From Embleya scabrispora DSM 41855 (GTDB taxonomy: Bacteria > Actinomycetota > Actinomycetes > Streptomycetales > Streptomycetaceae), in assembly GCF_000372745.1 (NCBI RefSeq), contig NZ_KB889679.1, positions 1 through 64,000 on the forward strand: a stretch of 64,000 bases of DNA, read 5' to 3'. Of this stretch, positions 1 to 7,685 are shown one piece after another. The position numbers and the translations under genes were made by a program. Under the pieces are notes generated by a model. It was not told where the DNA came from. It worked only from the letters and a program-made list of their open reading frames with translations, and searched no databases. Every line of letters starts with the position of its first letter. Positions within the stretch are counted from its first letter, which is position 1.

Positions 1-627
1 CCCCCGCCCCAGCACCCCCCGTTGCACCGCCGCCGCCACCGCCGCCGTGCGGGAGTCGACGCCGAGTTTCGCGTAGATGTGCACCAGGTGGGACTTGACG
101 GTGGCCTGGCTCAGGAACAGCGCCCTGCTGATCGCCAGGTTGGACAGGCCGTCCGCGACCAGCGACAACACCTCGGTCTCGCGCGTGGTCAGCGTCGGCA
201 GCGGGTCGCGCAGCCGACTCAGCAGGCGACCGGCGATCCGCGGGGCGAGCGCCGATTCGCCGGCCGCGGCGGTACGTACCGCGGCGGCCAGTTCCTCGGG
301 CGGGGCGTCCTTGAGCAGGTAGCCCAGCGCGCCCGACTCGACCGCCGCCAGGATGTCCGCATCGGTGTCGTACGTGGTCAGCACCAGTACGTGCGGCGCG
401 TCCGGCAAGGCCGTGATCGCCGCCGTGGCCGTGTTCCCGTGCATCCCACCCGGGCGGAACCGCAGGTCCATCAGCACCACGTCCGGCGCCAGCGAACGGG
501 CCAACTCGATCGCCCGCTCGGCGGTGTCCGCCTCGCCCACCACCGCGAAGTCGGGCTCCGCCGCCAGCACCGCGCGCAGCCCCGCCCGCACGATCGGATG
601 GTCGTCGGCCAACAACAACCGGATCAC
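1..627 (-). CDS. NarL/LuxR-family response regulator (3' end outside window)
   Basis: Cytoplasmic response regulator that should be phosphorylated by the histidine kinase encoded just upstream and then bind DNA. Read from a GTG at 627, the receiver domain has the acidic pair in LLLADDHP (residues 8-9), the acceptor Asp in VLMDL (about 54) and the switch Lys in YLLKDAP (about 106). A LuxR helix-turn-helix follows (TTRETEVLSLVADGLSN, about 147-163; QATVKSHL, about 174-181). The GTG overlaps the kinase TGA as GTGA, so the two genes are translationally coupled. All 209 visible codons are open and no stop is reached at the window edge, but the domain set looks nearly complete. The probable target is the divergent ABC exporter at 2114-4095, which is inference from position only. 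Confidence 0.93.
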   Translation of the reverse strand, partial: MIRLLLADDHPIVRAGLRAVLAAEPDFAVVGEADTAERAIELARSLAPDVVLMDLRFRPGGMHGNTATAAITALPDAPHVLVLTTYDTDADILAAVESGALGYLLKDAPPEELAAAVRTAAAGESALAPRIAGRLLSRLRDPLPTLTTRETEVLSLVADGLSNLAISRALFLSQATVKSHLVHIYAKLGVDSRTAAVAAAVQRGVLGRG

Positions 628-1928
628 CGCTCCGCCCCACCCCGCACCGGCAACGGCACCGAAACCGGCCCCGAAACCGAATCCGAATCCGAACCCGAAC
701 CCGCACCCGGCACCGGCACCGGCACCGGAAACGTCACCGCGATCGCCGCCCCCTGCCCCTGCCCCGGCCCCGACTCCACCGTCAGCACCCCACCCAACTC
801 GGCCGCCCGCGTCCGCATCGCGGCCAGCCCGAACCCGGTACCGGCCGACCCACTCCCGCCGCTCCGCCCCGATCGCCCGGCCGGATCGAAGCCTCGCCCG
901 TCGTCCACCACGTCCAGGGTCACCGACGCGTCCATGTGGCTCAGCGTCACCTCGGCCCGGGACGCCGCCGCGTGCCGCACGGTGTTGCCCAGCGCCGACT
1001 GGGCGATCCGCAGCAGCGCCACCTCGACGGCGGTCGGCAGTTGCACCGCGTCGCCCGTGTTGTGGAAGCGCACGTCCAGTTCCGCCTCGGCCGCGGTCCG
1101 CGCGCACAACCGCTCCAGCGCCGCCGGCAGCGAGGACCCGTCCAACTCCGGCGGAGCCAGCGCCCGGACGAACCGGCGCGCCTCGGCCAGGTTGTCGGTC
1201 GCGGTGATCCGGGCGAGCCGCACGTGCCGGTCCGCGGCGAGCGGATCCGCCGGCAGCGCCCGCTCCGCCGCGCGCAGCAGCAGCTGGATGCTGCTGAACC
1301 CCTGCGCGAGCGTGTCGTGGATCTCTCGGGCCAACCGCTCACGCTCCGCGAGCACCCCGGCATGCCGCTCGGCCGCGGCCAGCGAGGCGCGCGCCGCGAC
1401 CACGTCCTCCACCAGCCGGCGGCGCTCCTCGCTCTCCCGGTGCAGCGCCTGATAGCCCAGTACGGTCGCCATCGCCACCGCCGCGCCCAGTACCGGGCCG
1501 AGCACCATGCCCATCGCCAACCCGCCGCGATGCACCCCGTAGCCCACGATCGCGAGCACCGTCAGCCCGGCTACCGCCGGTACCGCGAGCCGCACCGGCA
1601 ACAGGTGCGGAACCAGGAAGAACAGCGGGAACGCGAACCAGATCCCCTCCGCCGTCAGCGCGTAGAACCCGCTCCAGGCCAGCGTCAGACACCCCAGCCA
1701 CACCATCGAGGCGCGCCGCGACGGGCCCACCGAGGGCAGCAGGTTGCCGGCCGCGTACACCCCGGCCGTGACCGCCGCACCGACCACGATCAGCGCGGCC
1801 CGCCCGTTGGACGCGTCCGCGCCGACCAGTGCGCGCAGTGCCGCGACGGCGAGGAGCAGCAGCACGAGCCCGTGCATACAGGCACGGAGTGCGCGGGGGA
1901 CCCGAGTCGGGGTGATGGTGGGGTACAT
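624..1928 (-). CDS. Sensor histidine kinase, HisKA_3 type
   Basis: Membrane histidine kinase of the NarX/DesK class and partner of the overlapping response regulator. The N-terminal ~160 residues carry several hydrophobic helices with no obvious extracytoplasmic sensor domain. The phospho-acceptor His is in REIHDTLAQG (about residue 204). The HATPase_c domain shows the N box near ALGNTVRHAAAS and the G boxes DDGRGFDP and GTGFGLAAMRTR. The C-terminus is an unusual low-complexity tail (VPVPVPGAGSGSDSDS) encoded by a hexanucleotide repeat. The chosen ATG (1928) has no clear Shine-Dalgarno; an in-frame ATG 17 codons later (MHGLVLLLL) lies directly before the first membrane helix and may be the true start. 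Confidence 0.92.
   Translation of the reverse strand: MYPTITPTRVPRALRACMHGLVLLLLAVAALRALVGADASNGRAALIVVGAAVTAGVYAAGNLLPSVGPSRRASMVWLGCLTLAWSGFYALTAEGIWFAFPLFFLVPHLLPVRLAVPAVAGLTVLAIVGYGVHRGGLAMGMVLGPVLGAAVAMATVLGYQALHRESEERRRLVEDVVAARASLAAAERHAGVLAERERLAREIHDTLAQGFSSIQLLLRAAERALPADPLAADRHVRLARITATDNLAEARRFVRALAPPELDGSSLPAALERLCARTAAEAELDVRFHNTGDAVQLPTAVEVALLRIAQSALGNTVRHAAASRAEVTLSHMDASVTLDVVDDGRGFDPAGRSGRSGGSGSAGTGFGLAAMRTRAAELGGVLTVESGPGQGQGAAIAVTFPVPVPVPGAGSGSDSDSVSGPVSVPLPVRGGAER
641..730. repeat. Degenerate hexanucleotide repeat in the kinase 3' end
   Basis: About 90 bp made of imperfect 6-bp units (accggc, aaaccg, aatccg, aacccg, caccgg). It lies inside the histidine kinase gene and encodes the Val/Pro then Ser/Asp/Gly tail after the ATPase domain. 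It stays in frame because the unit length is a multiple of three, so copy number could vary without breaking the protein. Confidence 0.75.
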
Positions 1929-2113
1929 ATCGGGTCAAGGGTAAGCGGGGCGGGTGTAGGCGGCATCGATCGAAAGGTTGATCCGGGGGCGGACAGCTCG
2001 ATCGATGACGCTGCGGTTGCCGAGGACGAAGGTTGGGTTGTCCGCAACCGCCGGACGGGCTGATTTCGCCTTCCCGCCCGCGGATCTTCCCAGCCAGGAG
2101 GCCCCGACCCACC

Positions 2114-3190
2114 GTGTTCGTCGCGCTGCGAGACCTCGTGTTCGCCCGAGGGCGGTTCGCCCTGATGATCGTCACCGTGGTGTTGATCACCGCACTCGTC
2201 GGCCTGGTGTCCGGGTTGACCGTCGGGCTGGGGCGGGCCAACACGTCGGCCGTCGACGCGCTGCCCGCCGATCGGCTCGCGTTCGCCGCGCCCGCGTCCG
2301 GGCAGGGCGTCTCGTTCGCGGACTCGGCCGTGGACGAGAGCCAGTGGCGGCGCTGGGCCGAGCAGCCGGGGGTGCGCTCGGCGGCGCCACTGGGCATCGC
2401 GATGACCCGGCTCGGCGTCGGCGAACGGACCGCTGCCGCCGCCGCGTTCGGTGTCGAGCCCGGCGGGCCGCTCGCGCCGCGAGCACTGGCGCCGGGCACC
2501 GTCGTACTGTCCCGGCCACTGGCCGAGGATCTGCACGTCGCGGTCGGCGCCCGGCTGACCGTCGGCGCCGACACGTCGCTGACCGTCGCGGCCGTGGTGT
2601 CCGGGTCCTCGTACAGTCACGCGCCGGTCGTGTGGACCACCCTGGCCGACTGGCAGCCACTGCGCCCGGGGCCGCAGCGCGGTGGGCCACACGCGACGGT
2701 GATCGCGCTCGACCTGGCCGGCGCGCACACCGCGGCGGCCGACCGGGCGATCGGCACCCGGACCACCTCGATCGGCGACGCCCGAAGCGCGATCGGGTCG
2801 TTCACCGCCGAGAACGGGTCGCTTCAACTGATGCGCGGATTCCTGTTCGCCATCTCGGCGCTCGTGGTCGGCGCGTTCTTCACCGTGTGGACGATCCAGC
2901 GGGCCGGCGACATCGCGGTACTCAAGGCGCTCGGCGCACCCACCGGCTATCTGCTCCGGGACGCGCTCGGCCAGGCGTTCGTGGTGCTGCTGGTGGGCAC
3001 CGCCCTGGGCACCGGGGCCGCCGCGCTGTTCGGCGCGGTCGCGCCGGAGGGCGTGCCGTTCGTGGTGGACACGTCGACCACGCTGCTTCCGGCGGCCGTA
3101 CTGATCCTGCTCGGCATGGTCGGCGCCGCCCTCGCCATCCGCCGGGTCACCGCCGTCGACCCGCACACCGCACTGAGCGGCATCCGATGA
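2114..3190 (+). CDS. ABC transporter permease, FtsX/DevC-like
   Basis: Permease subunit of a MacB/DevBCA-type exporter working with the ATPase encoded next. The 358-residue protein has an N-terminal membrane helix (about 15-37), a long extracytoplasmic domain (about 40-235), then three helices: FLFAISALVVGAFFTVW, a second around VVLLVGTALGTGAAALF, and a third around LLPAAVLILLGMVGAALAI. This is the usual FtsX layout. The GTG at 2114 was chosen because AGGAGG lies at 2096-2101; the spacing of 12 is slightly long, and an upstream ATG at 2033 would add a segment with no family similarity. The stop overlaps a possible ATG of the ATPase (ATGA at 3187). The substrate cannot be inferred. The two-component genes point away from this operon and may control it. 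Confidence 0.88.
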   Translation: MFVALRDLVFARGRFALMIVTVVLITALVGLVSGLTVGLGRANTSAVDALPADRLAFAAPASGQGVSFADSAVDESQWRRWAEQPGVRSAAPLGIAMTRLGVGERTAAAAAFGVEPGGPLAPRALAPGTVVLSRPLAEDLHVAVGARLTVGADTSLTVAAVVSGSSYSHAPVVWTTLADWQPLRPGPQRGGPHATVIALDLAGAHTAAADRAIGTRTTSIGDARSAIGSFTAENGSLQLMRGFLFAISALVVGAFFTVWTIQRAGDIAVLKALGAPTGYLLRDALGQAFVVLLVGTALGTGAAALFGAVAPEGVPFVVDTSTTLLPAAVLILLGMVGAALAIRRVTAVDPHTALSGIR

Positions 3191-3268
3191 GCCATCCGAC
3201 GCGGCACGGAGCCCAGCGGCCCGCGTGGCGCCACCCCACCCTGTCCCGCCCCAACGAGCCCGAACGCC

Positions 3269-3331
3269 CGACCCGACCGACCCGACCGACCCAACCGTCC
3301 CAACCGACCCAACCGACCCAACCAACCCACT
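3269..3331. repeat. Seven tandem 9-bp units before the ABC ATPase
   Basis: Seven imperfect copies of cgacccgac/cgacccaac occupy exactly 63 bp between the permease stop and the ATPase domain. If the ATPase is translated from the overlapping ATG at 3187, they encode a TRPTQP-type tripeptide repeat; if from 3400, they are an intercistronic spacer. Confidence 0.85.
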
Positions 3332-3399
3332 CGACCGGCCCGACCCACGACACCCGATCCGTGTCCCACACCGGCACCGGCGAACCCGAGAGGCACCCG

Positions 3400-4095
3400 A
3401 TGCGCCCGTCCCCCGGCCTCGAACTCGCCGACGTCACTCTCACCTACCCCGACGGCGACGCTCGACTGACCGCCCTGGATCGCGTCTCGCTGTTCGTGCC
3501 GCCCGGCACGCTGACCGCCGTGGTCGGGCCGTCCGGTTCCGGCAAGTCCAGTCTGCTCGCCGTCGCCGCGACGCTGACCCGGCCGGACGACGGCAGGGTG
3601 GCGATCGCCGGCCGCGACGCCGCGGCGCTGTCCGCCGCCGAACGCGCCCGAATGCGCCGCACCACGATCGGAATCGTGTTCCAACAACCGAACCTGCTCG
3701 CGTCGTTGACCTGCGTCGAGCAGCTCCAGGTGATGTCGCACCTGGCCGGGCGCAGTGCCCGCCGGGCCCGCGCCCGGGCGCTGGACCTGCTCGACCGGGT
3801 CGGCCTCGCGGAGCACGCCGAGCACCGTCCGCACCGGCTCTCCGGCGGCCAGCGGCAACGAGTGAACATCGCCCGGGCCCTGATGAACGAGCCGGCCGTG
3901 CTCCTGGTCGACGAACCCACCAGCGCCCTCGACCACGAACGCGGCGCCGCCATCGTGGCGTTGCTCACCGAGCTGACCCGGGCGAACGGCACGGCCACCG
4001 TCCTGGTCACCCACGACCACAGCCATCTACCGTACGCCGACCGGGCGTTGGAGCTGATCGACGGTCGTCTCGGCGCCCTCGCGACGAACCACTGA
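3400..4095 (+). CDS. ABC transporter ATP-binding protein (DevA/LolD-like)
   Basis: Cytoplasmic ATPase that energises the preceding permease. From the ATG at 3400 (231 residues) the domain begins at once (LELADVTLTYPDGDARL). Walker A is GPSGSGKSS (about 42-50), the Q loop is in FQQPNLLAS, the signature is LSGGQRQR, Walker B is VLLVDEP and the switch His is in VTHDHSH. GAGAGG at 3388-3393, 6 bases ahead, supports this start. The alternative is the ATG at 3187 that overlaps the permease stop; it is in frame and would add 71 residues, mostly Pro/Thr repeats unlike any ABC protein N-terminus. Coupling argues for 3187; the ribosome site and family length argue for 3400. Confidence 0.9.
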   Translation: MRPSPGLELADVTLTYPDGDARLTALDRVSLFVPPGTLTAVVGPSGSGKSSLLAVAATLTRPDDGRVAIAGRDAAALSAAERARMRRTTIGIVFQQPNLLASLTCVEQLQVMSHLAGRSARRARARALDLLDRVGLAEHAEHRPHRLSGGQRQRVNIARALMNEPAVLLVDEPTSALDHERGAAIVALLTELTRANGTATVLVTHDHSHLPYADRALELIDGRLGALATNH

Positions 4096-4113
4096 CGCCG
4101 CGACCGAAACCAC

Positions 4114-5124
4114 CTACGCCCCTGTCTCCGGCCGCCACGCACTCGACCCCGAACGCTCCCGCCCGTCCTCCGGCCGCCACGCGCTCGACCCGGAGCGTCC
4201 CTGCTCCCCTCCCCGCCCCTCCTCCGGCCGCCACGCGCTCGACCCGGTCGACGTGCCGGGCAGGCTCGGCGATCCCGGCCCGTCCGGACCGCCGGGAATC
4301 ACCGGCCAGTTCGGGTCCACCACCGCCCCGCCGTCCGGGTTTCGGCGGTCGAAGTACTGCTGGAGCGAGGCCGCCTGCTCCGCGTACCAGTGGGCCTGCT
4401 TCTCGTGCAGCGTGTGCAGCGAATCGGCGGCCAACTCCGGGAATCGCGCGCCCAGATCCTGGGCGAGCAACAGACACGCGAGCGCGTCGCCGTCGGCGGT
4501 GTGCGCGTCGGTGAGCACCACCTCGTAGAACGCGCTGGTGGCGGCCAGCGTGCGCTTGCCTCTGCGGTAGCGGTCCAGTTGCTTGTCGATCACCAGCGGG
4601 TCGATGATCGGTGCGGTGTACGGCAGTTGCGGCAGGTTGTGGCGGTGCAGCTCGGTCTGCAGGATGGTCAGGTCGAACGGCGCGTTGTAGATCGCGATCG
4701 GCGTGCCCGCCGCGAGGTATTCGGCCATCGCCGTACCGATCTCGGCCAGGCACAGCGCGGGTTGGCGCCCTTCGGCCCGGGCCCGTTCGGTGCCGATCCC
4801 GTGGATCGCGGTCGCCTCGGCCGGGATCTCCCGCTCGCCCGGGTCGAGCAGCCAGGACCGCCGGGTGCCGGCCGAGTCGACGAGCGCGGCGGTGACGATG
4901 AAGTCGGTGTGCGGGTCCACGCCGGACGTCTCCACGTCGAACGCGGCCATCGGCCCTCGATGCCAGCCGTCGTGGTTGCCCCGTGGCGGTGCGGCGGGCT
5001 TGGGCTCGCCGCAGGTCGCGCAATATGTCACCCACTTGCCGTCGTTGCGCACCAACAGGCCGTCGCCGGCCTTGACGTAGGTCGTGCACGTGGCACAGGT
5101 CGCGCCGAACTTGTTCGTAGCCAT
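4114..5124 (-). CDS. DEDDh 3'-5' exonuclease with N-terminal zinc finger and repeat tail
   Basis: DnaQ-like exonuclease of 336 residues. The N-terminal ~50 residues hold two CxxC pairs (CATC near 9-12 and CATCG near 36-40), probably one zinc knuckle. The exonuclease core follows: AAFDVETSG (DxE, about 60-68), HGIGTERA, IYNAPFDLTIL (second Asp), and HTADGDALA (His plus fourth acidic residue), so all DEDDh metal and catalytic residues are present. The C-terminal ~45 residues contain three copies of GSSAWRPE and look disordered. It converges on the ABC ATPase with an 18-bp gap. The role is probably DNA or RNA trimming or repair; the substrate is not predictable. Confidence 0.9.
   Translation of the reverse strand: MATNKFGATCATCTTYVKAGDGLLVRNDGKWVTYCATCGEPKPAAPPRGNHDGWHRGPMAAFDVETSGVDPHTDFIVTAALVDSAGTRRSWLLDPGEREIPAEATAIHGIGTERARAEGRQPALCLAEIGTAMAEYLAAGTPIAIYNAPFDLTILQTELHRHNLPQLPYTAPIIDPLVIDKQLDRYRRGKRTLAATSAFYEVVLTDAHTADGDALACLLLAQDLGARFPELAADSLHTLHEKQAHWYAEQAASLQQYFDRRNPDGGAVVDPNWPVIPGGPDGPGSPSLPGTSTGSSAWRPEEGRGGEQGRSGSSAWRPEDGRERSGSSAWRPETGA
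4127..4245. repeat. Three-copy 23-bp repeat in the exonuclease 3' end
   Basis: Near-identical copies of tccggccgccacgcgctcga(ccc) lie at 4127-4149, 4169-4191 and 4223-4245. The spacers between them differ in length but keep the frame. Read on the minus strand they give the GSSAWRPE motifs that close the exonuclease. Confidence 0.85.
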
Positions 5125-5190
5125 GGGGTGCTCATTTCCGATCGCGGCTCAGATTCACGTCGTCACTGCGCGAAACGACTGCGCGAAACG

Positions 5191-5874
5191 CTAGTGCCCG
5201 GGTACGACGCGATCAGCGCGCCGGGTGGCCAACCGGCGCAGCAACGGGCGTTCGGCGGTGGTCCACGCGGTGCTCGTGAGCAGATACAGGCCGGCCGCGA
5301 GCGGCACCAAGGCCGCGGTGAGCACCGTGCCGAACGGCATCCACCGCACCAGTGCGGGCGCGTCCGGGACGGCCGCGGCGGCGCGGTGCTGCGCGTAGGC
5401 CACACCCGCGAGCAGTGCCAACAGGCCGACGAGCACAAGCGCGTGCGGTCCGCCGAGTCCGGTCACCGGATGCAGGCCCAGCGGCGCGCCGGCCAGCGTG
5501 TGCTCCAACAGGGCGCGGTCGCCGCTGAACAGACGGTACGTCAGGAACAGGAACGGCAGGCCGGCCAGCGCCGGCAGGATGCCGGCGAACATCGAAGTGC
5601 CGGACTGCCGGTGCAACGCGGCCAGTTCACGTCCGAGCCGCTGCGGGTCCTTGGCGTGCTTGTCGCGAAGCCGGCGGACCTCGGGGGCGAGTCGGGCGCG
5701 GGCCACCTCGGCCCGGGCCTGGGCGTAGCCGAGCGGAACGAGGGCGAGTCGCACGCATGCGGTGAACACGACCACGGCGCCGGCCATCGAGCCGGTGCCG
5801 AGCAGCGGCGCGAGCGCGTCCGCGAGCGTGAGCAGGACGTCGTGCGCGACGCCGAGAACGGGGATGCCGAACAT
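5191..5874 (-). CDS. YidC/Oxa1/Alb3-like membrane insertase paralogue
   Basis: Polytopic membrane protein of 227 residues in the Oxa1 superfamily, which inserts proteins into the cytoplasmic membrane. The first conserved helix (AGAVVVFTACVRLALVPLGY) carries the Arg of the hydrophilic groove at about 42. A charged cytoplasmic hairpin follows (ARLAPEVRRLRDKHAKDPQRL), then helices at FAGILPALAGLPFLFLTY, HALVLVGLLALLAGVAYA and FGTVLTAALVPLAAGLYLL. It is much shorter than the housekeeping YidC, which in actinobacteria lies beside rnpA/rpmH near oriC, so this is a secondary paralogue. The gene upstream on the same strand (6091-6390) is a small membrane protein; the two are separated by a 23-bp tandem repeat array. 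Confidence 0.88.
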   Translation of the reverse strand: MFGIPVLGVAHDVLLTLADALAPLLGTGSMAGAVVVFTACVRLALVPLGYAQARAEVARARLAPEVRRLRDKHAKDPQRLGRELAALHRQSGTSMFAGILPALAGLPFLFLTYRLFSGDRALLEHTLAGAPLGLHPVTGLGGPHALVLVGLLALLAGVAYAQHRAAAAVPDAPALVRWMPFGTVLTAALVPLAAGLYLLTSTAWTTAERPLLRRLATRRADRVVPGH

Positions 5875-5922
5875 GGAAGGGCCTTCCGTGACGCGGGAAT
5901 CAGGGCTGCGTCAGGGCGGCGC

Positions 5923-6084
5923 GCCGAACCTTCGAAACAGGAAGGTCGTGCCGAATCTCCGGAACGAAGCGTGTCGAACCTCCGAAACGAAGCGTGTCGA
6001 ACCTCCGAAACGGACCGTGTCGAATCTCCGAAACGAACCGTGCCGAACCTCGAAACGAACCGTGCCGAACCTTCGAAACGAAGA
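5923..6084. repeat. About seven tandem 23-bp repeats between two membrane-protein genes
   Basis: Units of the form gtgYcgaacctccgaaacga plus three bases start at 5948, 5971, 5994, 6017, 6040 and 6062, with a partial, diverged unit from about 5923. The period is 23 bp (one unit 22). The array fills most of the 216 bp between the stop of the small membrane gene (6091) and the start of the YidC-like gene (5874). Because 23 is not a multiple of three it is unlikely to be coding, and no spacer-repeat alternation typical of CRISPR is present. Confidence 0.9.
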
Positions 6085-6090
6085 TCGGGA

Positions 6091-6390
6091 TCAGCAGGCC
6101 GCCGAACCCGCTCCCGGTGCTCTGGGCCGCGACCGGCCCGGCCCGTCGGGATCACGCGAAGGCAAAAAGGCCAGCCGATCGGCCTGTTCGCGCAATACCG
6201 CACCACGCACCCGCGCCCGCTCGGCGGACGGCGCCCACGAGACGGCGAAGCAGGCCAGCGCGAGCACCACGGTCACCGCGACGGCGACCAGTGCGGGCAA
6301 TGTCCCGTCCACGAACAACCCGAAGCCGACCAGCGCGAGCAGCGTCGCGAACAGCGACGTCGACGCGGTGGTGGGGTCCGGGCGGTGCAT
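6091..6390 (-). CDS. Small two-helix membrane protein (DUF6412-like)
   Basis: Protein of 99 residues with two predicted membrane helices (LFATLLALVGFGLFVDG and LPALVAVAVTVVLALACFAV) followed by a charged cytoplasmic tail containing RGAVLREQADRLAFLPSRDP. This organisation matches small actinobacterial proteins that I recall being encoded beside YidC-like insertases, which is the case here. The ATG at 6390 was chosen because the reading frame upstream is arginine/proline-rich and lacks membrane character. Function unknown; a partner or substrate of the insertase is a reasonable guess. Confidence 0.75.
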   Translation of the reverse strand: MHRPDPTTASTSLFATLLALVGFGLFVDGTLPALVAVAVTVVLALACFAVSWAPSAERARVRGAVLREQADRLAFLPSRDPDGPGRSRPRAPGAGSAAC

Positions 6391-6455
6391 GGGCGCGATT
6401 CTAATCGAACCGGCATCGAGGTGTGTGGTGAGCGCGGACACACGTTCGTGCCAGG

Positions 6456-7670
6456 ATGACCCCCGTGCGCGTGCTGCTAGGGGACGGCTTCGGGGTGACG
6501 TCACGTCAGATCGCGATGGCGATCGGGCGATGGGGGCAGGACGTGGCGGTGCTCGCGCCGCCCGGTCGGCCGGCTTTCGGACGCCCGCGGTCGGTGGTGG
6601 CGGTGCACGAGGTGCCGGCCTTCGGCGTGGATCCGTGGGCGTGGCTGGCCCGGACCGAGGCGGTGCTGCGCGCCGAGCCGCACGAGGTGCTGCTGGCCAC
6701 GAACGCACACGTCGCGGTGCTCGCCCGCGAACCGGATCGCGTCACCGCGCTCGGTGTCGCCCTGGCGGTGCCCCCGTTCGCGGCACTGCGCCGGGTCGCG
6801 GACCGGGCGTCGGCCGCGGCCACGCTCACCGAGATCGCGATGCCGCAGCCGGCCGGGACCGTGGTGGTGCACACGGCCGAGGAGTTGCGCCAAGTCGCCG
6901 ATCCGCCGCTGTTCGTGAAAACCCTGCCCACCGCGTACCGGGTCGAGCGGCGCGAGCAACTGCTGCGGCTGGCCGACACGTTGGAGCAGGACGGGGCGTT
7001 TTCGGACGGCGCCGGCGTGTTGGTCCAAGAGCCCGCCCAGGGCCCGGTCCTGTCCGCCCAGGCGGTCTTCGAGCACGGCCGACTGGTCGCGGTGCACGCG
7101 TACGAACACCTGCATGCGAGCGCGGTCAAGCGCAGCGTGGTGCTTCCCGAGGTGCGCGAGCAGGTCGCGATGCTCGGCGGCCACCTCGGCTGGCACGGCG
7201 GCCTGTCGCTGGACGCGGTGCGAACCGCGCACGGCCCGGCCTGGCTCGACGTGCGCCCCCATCTGACCGAGCCGGGCAACGCGGCCGCCAGTGGCACCGA
7301 CCTGGTCGCGGCGCTGATCGCGGTCTCCCGAGGCGAGGCTCCGGCCTCGATGCCGTGGGGCCGCCCGGACGTGCGCACCCGGCAGGCACCGGGCGCACTG
7401 ACGAGCGCCGCGCGTACGGGCCGGCGCCGGGTCGGCCGCGAGCTGGTTCGGATCGTGCTGCGCAGGGGTCCGTACCGGGACGCGGTCGAGGAGACCCTGA
7501 GCCTGCGCCGCGAGCCGCGCCGGATCGGCGGCTCGCTCCTGCGGACCACCGCCCTGCTGGCCGCTCCCGCCCGCACCCTGGCCCGGATCGACGCGCGACA
7601 GGCCCAGGACGCCCTGTCCCCCGCCGCCTGGCGCCGCATCCTCGCCGGCGCGCCACCACGCGTGCCCTGA
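6456..7670 (+). CDS. ATP-grasp-like protein of unknown substrate
   Basis: Protein of 404 residues. An N-terminal Rossmann-like part (VRVLLGDGFGVTSRQIAMAIGRWG) is followed by an ATP-grasp-like core: VVHTAEELRQVADPPLFVKTL resembles the first nucleotide-binding strand with its Lys, VLVQEPAQGP the hinge, and LDVRPHLTEPGNAAASGTDL corresponds to the metal-binding strand and the final loop of ATP-grasp ligases. The C-terminal ~100 residues are basic and helical. The metal-site Asn/Glu pair is only partly canonical (DVRPHL instead of E-x-N-P-R). No neighbouring biosynthetic genes suggest a product. The stop lies 15 bp from the convergent TetR gene. Confidence 0.7.
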   Translation: MTPVRVLLGDGFGVTSRQIAMAIGRWGQDVAVLAPPGRPAFGRPRSVVAVHEVPAFGVDPWAWLARTEAVLRAEPHEVLLATNAHVAVLAREPDRVTALGVALAVPPFAALRRVADRASAAATLTEIAMPQPAGTVVVHTAEELRQVADPPLFVKTLPTAYRVERREQLLRLADTLEQDGAFSDGAGVLVQEPAQGPVLSAQAVFEHGRLVAVHAYEHLHASAVKRSVVLPEVREQVAMLGGHLGWHGGLSLDAVRTAHGPAWLDVRPHLTEPGNAAASGTDLVAALIAVSRGEAPASMPWGRPDVRTRQAPGALTSAARTGRRRVGRELVRIVLRRGPYRDAVEETLSLRREPRRIGGSLLRTTALLAAPARTLARIDARQAQDALSPAAWRRILAGAPPRVP

Positions 7671-7685
7671 CCGAGCGCGCCGTCC

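Noticed and set aside
3187-3399. N-terminal extension of the ABC ATPase from the ATGA-coupled start
   Set aside because: Not excluded, but the extension is a Pro/Thr repeat unlike ABC proteins and a better ribosome site precedes ATG 3400.
5923-6084. CRISPR array
   Set aside because: The 23-bp units are directly adjacent with no unique spacers, and no cas genes are present.
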